Shown here piece after piece: positions 30,944 through 34,942 of a DNA stretch of 34,942 nucleotides. The notes under the pieces were generated by a model, which was not told where the DNA came from, did not search any database, and saw only the letters and a list, made by a program, of their open reading frames with translations. Both the position numbers and the translations under genes were made by a program. Within the stretch, counting starts at the first letter, position 1. Each line of letters begins with the position of its first letter. This stretch comes from a bacterium (GTDB taxonomy: Bacteria > UBP6 > UBA1177 > JAGLDR01), in the NCBI GenBank assembly GCA_023145475.1, contig JAGLDR010000095.1, forward strand, positions 1 to 34,942, in the 5' to 3' direction.

Positions 30944-32266
30944 CTAGTCTTCAGCAAGATAGTCGTAGTACTCTTTGCCAAGATGAGTGATAAGCTCTTC
31001 GCCCATAACAAAACGCAAAGTGTTCTTCAACTTTTTGAGCTGAATAAAGATGTCATGCTCAGGATAGAGACCTGCAGCAGTTTGCGGTGACTTGAAGTAG
31101 AATGAAAGCCACTCTTGAATACCATAAAAATCAGCACGAGAGGCAAAATCCATAAAGAGTGCAATATCAAGTGCAACAGGAGCAGCAAGAATAGAGTCTC
31201 TGCAAAGAAAGTTAATTTTAATCTGCATTGGCATATTCATCCATCCAAAGATGTCGATATTATCCCACGCCTCTTTCTCATCACCACGAGGTGGATAGTA
31301 GTTAATACGAACTTTGTGATAATACTTTCCATACAAATCGGGATAACGATCTGGCTGAAGAATAGTATCAAGAACGCTCAATTTAGAGACCTCTTTGGTC
31401 TTAAAGTTGGCTGGATCATCAAGAACTTCGCCATCTCTATTTCCAAGTATATTTGTTGAAAACCACCCATTCAAACCAAGCATACGAGCTTTCAAGCCAG
31501 GTCCAAGAATCGTCTTCATCAAAGTTTGACCTGTCTTCCAATCTTTTCCGGCAATTGGAACTCTCTTTTGCTCTGCAAGCTCAAGAATCGCTGGCAAATC
31601 AACACTGAAGTTAGGAGCACCATTGGCAAAAGGAATGCCGAGAGAGAGTGCAGCATATGCATAAATAACACTTGGAGTAACCTCTTCGTGATTTTCTCTC
31701 ATCGCTTTCTCAAGACTTGCTAATGACTCATGAATCTCACCTGGAGCTTTGTAAGCTTCAGTTGACGCATTCCAAATCATAACGGCACGGTTTGCACCTT
31801 TTTCCTGCATTGTGCGCTTCATATCTTCCATCAACTGCTCGGCAAGATCCATATGGTTTTTGCCTGTTTTAACATTTGGTCCATCTATATTCTTAACCCA
31901 TTTCTTTGAAAAAACAGCAGACATTGGAGTAATTGCAGAGAGCTCATCCTTAACAGCCATAAGCTGATCTACACCCAACACTTTAGCATTCATTCCTGCT
32001 TCAAACATATTGTCTGTAAAGATGTCCCACCCAGCAAACTCAATTGTGTTCAAGTCGGCAAGTGGAATAAAATCTTTGATAAGTGGCGAATGGTTCTCTG
32101 TCCGTTTTCCAAGGCGAATATGCCCCATCTGTGTCAACGAGCCAATAGGTTTTTGCAGACCTTTGCGGATATGAAAAATTCCAGCAAGCATAGTTGAGGT
32201 AATAGCTCCCATCCCGGGAATAAAAATCAGCAGTTTGCCGTCAGCCGGCTTAATCTCTTTGTTCAT
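30944..32266 (-). CDS. ino1: Inositol-3-phosphate synthase
   Basis: Converts glucose-6-phosphate to inositol-3-phosphate with NAD+. The 440-residue protein has the Rossmann start KLLIFIPGMGAITSTMLAGIF, the NAD-binding AVMIWNAST, PFANGAPNF and IAGKDWKTGQTLMKTILGPGLKARMLGLNGWFSTNILGNRDGEVL, then RINYYPPRGDEKEAWDNIDIFGWM and INFLCRDSILAAPVALDIA, all diagnostic of Ino1. The ATG at 32266 has GGAGG 5 bases upstream; a start four codons earlier lacks one. It supplies inositol for phosphatidylinositol lipids or a compatible solute; neither route is encoded nearby. Confidence 0.95.
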   Translation of the reverse strand: MNKEIKPADGKLLIFIPGMGAITSTMLAGIFHIRKGLQKPIGSLTQMGHIRLGKRTENHSPLIKDFIPLADLNTIEFAGWDIFTDNMFEAGMNAKVLGVDQLMAVKDELSAITPMSAVFSKKWVKNIDGPNVKTGKNHMDLAEQLMEDMKRTMQEKGANRAVMIWNASTEAYKAPGEIHESLASLEKAMRENHEEVTPSVIYAYAALSLGIPFANGAPNFSVDLPAILELAEQKRVPIAGKDWKTGQTLMKTILGPGLKARMLGLNGWFSTNILGNRDGEVLDDPANFKTKEVSKLSVLDTILQPDRYPDLYGKYYHKVRINYYPPRGDEKEAWDNIDIFGWMNMPMQIKINFLCRDSILAAPVALDIALFMDFASRADFYGIQEWLSFYFKSPQTAAGLYPEHDIFIQLKKLKNTLRFVMGEELITHLGKEYYDYLAED

Positions 32267-32383
32267 GGTATCCTCCAAAAAATACAGTACAGTTCAACAA
32301 CAATCTATGCTATTAAGCAATAAATATGCCACGATTGATACCACAGAAAACCTTAATAAGCAAGCATTCTTCGGAGGAAGAGG

Positions 32384-32418
32384 GTTTACAATAGATAAAT
32401 GTGTAAACAGTTTTTACA
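32384..32418. promoter_or_regulatory. Three overlapping half-sites upstream of the ammonia-lyase gene
   Basis: GTTTACA (32384-32390), TGTAAAC (32402-32408) and TTTACA (32413-32418) alternate in direction. The first two form a perfect 7-bp inverted repeat with an 11-base spacer; the last two form TGTAAA-N5-TTTACA, whose right arm is the -35 box. This is a likely operator. Confidence 0.5.
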
Positions 32419-32441
32419 ATTGCATTTCCTCTCTTTAATAG
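32413..32441 (+). promoter_or_regulatory. Candidate promoter of the ammonia-lyase gene
   Basis: TTTACA (32413-32418) and TAATAG (32436-32441) are separated by 17 bases, about 42 bases before the ATG at 32483. Confidence 0.45.
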
Positions 32442-32482
32442 TTATAGTGCTTCGTAAAATGTTTTTTTCAAAGGAGTGTATT

Positions 32483-34009
32483 ATGACAGTTGTACTTAGT
32501 GGTGGCCATCTAAGCGTAGAGCAGTTGGTAAAAGTTGCCCGTTTTAATGAAAAGGTTGAATTATCAGCAGACGCAATCGAAAGAATTCAAAAATGTCGCA
32601 AGATGGTGGAACGCAAGATTGAAAACCATGAAATAATGTATGGTGTTAATACTGGAATTGGTGAGTTTTCTGAAACAGTCCTTGAAGATGATCAGTTGGC
32701 TGAATTTCAAAAATATCTCATTTATAATCACAGTGCAGGCATTGGCGATCCCGCTCCACTTGAGTATGTACGAGGTGCAATGACTGGTCGTATTAATGTC
32801 CACGCACACGGAAATAGCGGCATGAGGTTAGTGATTACGCAAACACTTGTTGAAATGCTGAACAAAGGCGTAACACCATTCGTTTGCCAAAAAGGCTCTG
32901 TTGGAGCAAGCGGTGATTTAGCACCAATGAGCCAGATTGCACTCACACTGCTTGGCGAAGGTCAGGCATACTACAAAGGCGAGCTTCTTCCAGGGGCTGA
33001 GGCATTCAAGCAAGCTGGAATTGAAGTTCCTGGTCTTAAAGCCAGAGACGGTCTTGCAACAATTAACGGGAGCAATGTTCTTACCGCAATGAGTGCAATT
33101 TTGCTGTGGGATACTGAAAGATGGTTAAAGCAGGCTGAAATCGGTGCGGCAATGTCGCTTATCGCCCTCAAAGCAAACTTAAAACCCTATCTTCCTAATA
33201 TCCATGTTGCTCGTGGATTTGCTGGTGCAGTCAGAAGTGCAGCGGCAATCAGAAAGTGTGTCGACAACTCCGATTTGATAACAGGAAAGGTAAAAGTAAA
33301 GGTACAAGATGCCTATTCTATGCGTTCAACACCACAAATTATTGGTTCAGCTCACGATGCACTTAAATATGCAAAAGAGCAGGTTGAAATTGAGTTGAGC
33401 GGTGTCTGCGACAATCCAGTCTTTTTTCCTGATGAAGATATGGCACTCAGTGGCGCAAATTTTCAAGGGACACCCGTTGCACTGCCAATGGAGTTGATTG
33501 GTCAAGCAATTACAATGGTCAGCGTTCTCAGTGAGAGACGAATGAACCGCCTCAACAATCCAGCACTCAGCACTGGACTTCCCCCATTTCTGGCAACAAA
33601 CCCAGGACTCTTCAGTGGTTTAATGTTGAGTCAATATACTGCCGACACTCAAATTGTAGAACAAAAAATTCTCTGTACACCAGCGGTCATTCAATCAATT
33701 CCTGCTGCTGCAGATCAAGAAGATTTTGTCTCAATGGGAATGAATACCGCTATTAAGAACTTCCAGATTCTCGATAACGCCTATGGTATTCTGGGCATTG
33801 AGATGATGGCTGCAGCTCAGGCACTTGACATCAGAAAATATGAAGATGAAGGCGACGGCGTTTCAATCGCTAAAAAAGTTATTAGAAAACATGTCGATTT
33901 CCTTGATATTGATAGACCGCTCTATCCTGATCATACAGCGATGAAGGCATTGGTTAAATCAGGTGAGATTTTAGAGGAAGTTGAAAAGGTTTTAGGCGAT
34001 TTGGCGTAG
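32483..34009 (+). CDS. hutH: Histidine (aromatic amino acid) ammonia-lyase
   Basis: A MIO-dependent lyase that removes ammonia from histidine to give urocanate. The 508 residues contain the MIO triad ASG (142-144) in KGSVGASGDLAPMS, Tyr53 in YGVNTGIG, QDAYSMRSTPQIIGSAHDAL, NPVFFPDE, and the late QE-containing AADQEDFVSMGM block. In the substrate-selecting helix the residues are Asn82-His83 (YLIYNHSAGIG); His there fits a histidine lyase rather than a Phe or Tyr lyase, although HutH usually has Ser-His. GGAG lies 7 bases before the ATG at 32483; a longer open frame upstream runs through the promoter. No other hut genes are adjacent. Confidence 0.9.
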   Translation: MTVVLSGGHLSVEQLVKVARFNEKVELSADAIERIQKCRKMVERKIENHEIMYGVNTGIGEFSETVLEDDQLAEFQKYLIYNHSAGIGDPAPLEYVRGAMTGRINVHAHGNSGMRLVITQTLVEMLNKGVTPFVCQKGSVGASGDLAPMSQIALTLLGEGQAYYKGELLPGAEAFKQAGIEVPGLKARDGLATINGSNVLTAMSAILLWDTERWLKQAEIGAAMSLIALKANLKPYLPNIHVARGFAGAVRSAAAIRKCVDNSDLITGKVKVKVQDAYSMRSTPQIIGSAHDALKYAKEQVEIELSGVCDNPVFFPDEDMALSGANFQGTPVALPMELIGQAITMVSVLSERRMNRLNNPALSTGLPPFLATNPGLFSGLMLSQYTADTQIVEQKILCTPAVIQSIPAAADQEDFVSMGMNTAIKNFQILDNAYGILGIEMMAAAQALDIRKYEDEGDGVSIAKKVIRKHVDFLDIDRPLYPDHTAMKALVKSGEILEEVEKVLGDLA

Positions 34010-34043
34010 ATATTTATTGAGCAGCGAAATCAAATCCTTTCCC

Positions 34044-34067
34044 GCAGAGACGCGTCTGTGCGTTTTT
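34044..34067 (+). terminator. Possible rho-independent terminator after the ammonia-lyase gene
   Basis: GCAGAGACG (34044-34052) pairs with CGTCTGTGC (34053-34061) with one mismatch and is followed by five T residues (34063-34067). The stem is a near-perfect palindrome without a natural loop, so a few inner pairs must open. It lies 35 bp after the stop codon. Confidence 0.5.
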
Positions 34068-34073
34068 ACTGTA

Positions 34074-34942
34074 TCACCAAATTACCACTGCTGCACAGGC
34101 GTTTCCGCCATCGCTGTCTGATGAATTTTCGCTGTCTGACGTATCCTCTGCACTGTTGGCTGTGTCACCGGTGTCGCCAGCTGTATTACCACTATCAGAC
34201 ATATCATCATAAAACTTCATAATCCCCAAATTAGAACAAGATACAAAAAGACGATTTTCATTATCAAACAGAGGGACCCCACATGATTCGGCAATATCTT
34301 CTCCTATAATCTCCCAACTTAGAGATGATGTAATATACTTCATAACATCTGTCTTCAATTCCCCATTTTCTGTGGTAACAAACGAAGCAAATAAAGTGCC
34401 TTTTCTATCAAAGGAAATATTAACATTTGATTTCATTTCCTCATATTCATGTTCTAAAAACATTGTCCATGCTTTAGAAGTCTCGTCATATTTCATGATT
34501 TTTATACTTTTATAATCTTCAGTGATAAATTTAACATAGATGTTAGACTTACTATTAACCGTAAGCTGGGGAACATTAGGAGAATCTTCCTTTCGAATCC
34601 CTGTAAAACCAGTATTCCCAAGAATCTTCCATATATTATTTGCTGTATCGTAGTAAGAAACAATAGCTACACTTGTTCCAGGAGACTCTTGAGAATACTG
34701 TATATATGATAAAAAAGGTACTCCATGCGAATCCACCTTGAAATCAAATGATGCATCACCATATGTTACCACAGGATCTGTAAGAGGATACCATTTTGTT
34801 GCATCTTCATTGCTATAAACCACTTTTATCCCATCTGTTGAGCGAAATGCAAGGTATAATTTACCATCTTTATCTGAGGTGAGAATTGTATAATTACTTC
34901 CTTGTGGTATATTTTCAGACAGATAATCCCATTGAGAAGATG
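34074..34942 (-). CDS. Exported-type repeat protein with Asp/Ser/Thr-rich tail, N-terminus cut by window edge
   Basis: The frame is open to the right edge (the visible part begins SSQWDYLSENIP), so the real start is outside the window. The visible 289 residues read as repeated beta units with W-x-x-[IL]-G/L and Asp-rich turns (DTANNIWKILGNTGF, SLSWEIIGEDIAES, SDKDGKLYLAFRS), like a beta-propeller of five-bladed or larger type. The C-terminus is a low-complexity stretch of Asp, Ser, Thr, Gly and Asn (about 40 residues), then the short tail NACAAVVIW. Such tails are linkers seen in surface lipoproteins of some delta-proteobacteria-like lineages. Function unknown. Confidence 0.78.
   Translation of the reverse strand, partial: SSQWDYLSENIPQGSNYTILTSDKDGKLYLAFRSTDGIKVVYSNEDATKWYPLTDPVVTYGDASFDFKVDSHGVPFLSYIQYSQESPGTSVAIVSYYDTANNIWKILGNTGFTGIRKEDSPNVPQLTVNSKSNIYVKFITEDYKSIKIMKYDETSKAWTMFLEHEYEEMKSNVNISFDRKGTLFASFVTTENGELKTDVMKYITSSLSWEIIGEDIAESCGVPLFDNENRLFVSCSNLGIMKFYDDMSDSGNTAGDTGDTANSAEDTSDSENSSDSDGGNACAAVVIW

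Noticed and set aside
32402-32418. TyrR box upstream of the ammonia-lyase gene
   Set aside because: The TyrR consensus has six bases between TGTAAA and TTTACA; here there are five, and no TyrR-like regulator is in the window. I kept it only as an unnamed operator.
34074-34823. A gene start at the GTG at 34823 for the right-edge protein
   Set aside because: The frame stays open to the window edge and keeps the same repeat pattern upstream, so the true start is outside the window.

Overview
The window (about 35 kb, roughly 40% G+C by eye) is a chromosomal segment from a Gram-negative bacterium. A signal-peptide porin ending in Phe, several lipoproteins, a lytic transglycosylase and a periplasmic binding protein all imply an outer membrane. 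Two exported proteins carry Asp-rich or Asp/Ser/Thr/Gly/Asn-rich low-complexity stretches. This recalls uncultured delta-proteobacterial or Myxococcota-like lineages, but I cannot assign a taxon from sequence alone. Most genes are housekeeping or envelope genes. There is no prophage, no transposase and no CRISPR array.

Layout. 0-7 kb: partial ispA and xseB (minus), with a small double zinc-ribbon gene diverging from them; then nnr, tsaE, valS and a nuclease-like lipoprotein (minus). 7.1-11.1 kb: a tightly overlapping plus-strand operon of KilA-N protein, secreted trypsin-like protease, FHA/multi-TM protein and a BtuF-type binding protein. 11.1-13.0 kb: an unknown 122-aa gene and a porin (minus). 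13.0-13.5 kb: a gene-free stretch holding the last 17 codons of a lost paralogue and an array of hairpins. 13.5-20.3 kb: a five-gene minus operon (cupin fusion protein, mannose-1-phosphate guanylyltransferase, GT39-like membrane protein, MltF-like transglycosylase, FAD/UGM-like oxidoreductase), apparently for surface glycan. 20.5-23.6 kb: SGNH protein, MBOAT acyltransferase and a small membrane protein (plus). 23.7-26.1 kb: a coiled-coil/repeat secreted protein and a lipoprotein (plus). 26.0-28.0 kb: a minus-strand RNA cluster of tRNA-Ser(UGA), tRNA-Ser(GCU), tRNA-Arg(ACG), tadA, tRNA-Ser(CGA), tRNA-Ser(GGA), SRP RNA and a UbiA-type prenyltransferase. 28.1-34.0 kb: thioredoxin with an ArsR regulator, leuCD, inositol-1-phosphate synthase (all minus) and a histidine-type ammonia-lyase (plus). 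The right edge cuts a low-complexity-tailed protein.

Working together. The RNA cluster is the most coherent unit. TadA, which makes inosine-34 in tRNA-Arg(ACG), is encoded 11 bp from that tRNA. Its stop codon lies inside the next tRNA gene, so tRNA processing should determine the fate of its mRNA. The divergent glycan and acylation units at 20.3-20.5 kb probably build and O-acylate a surface polysaccharide. The KilA-N/protease/FHA operon is the least explained system here.
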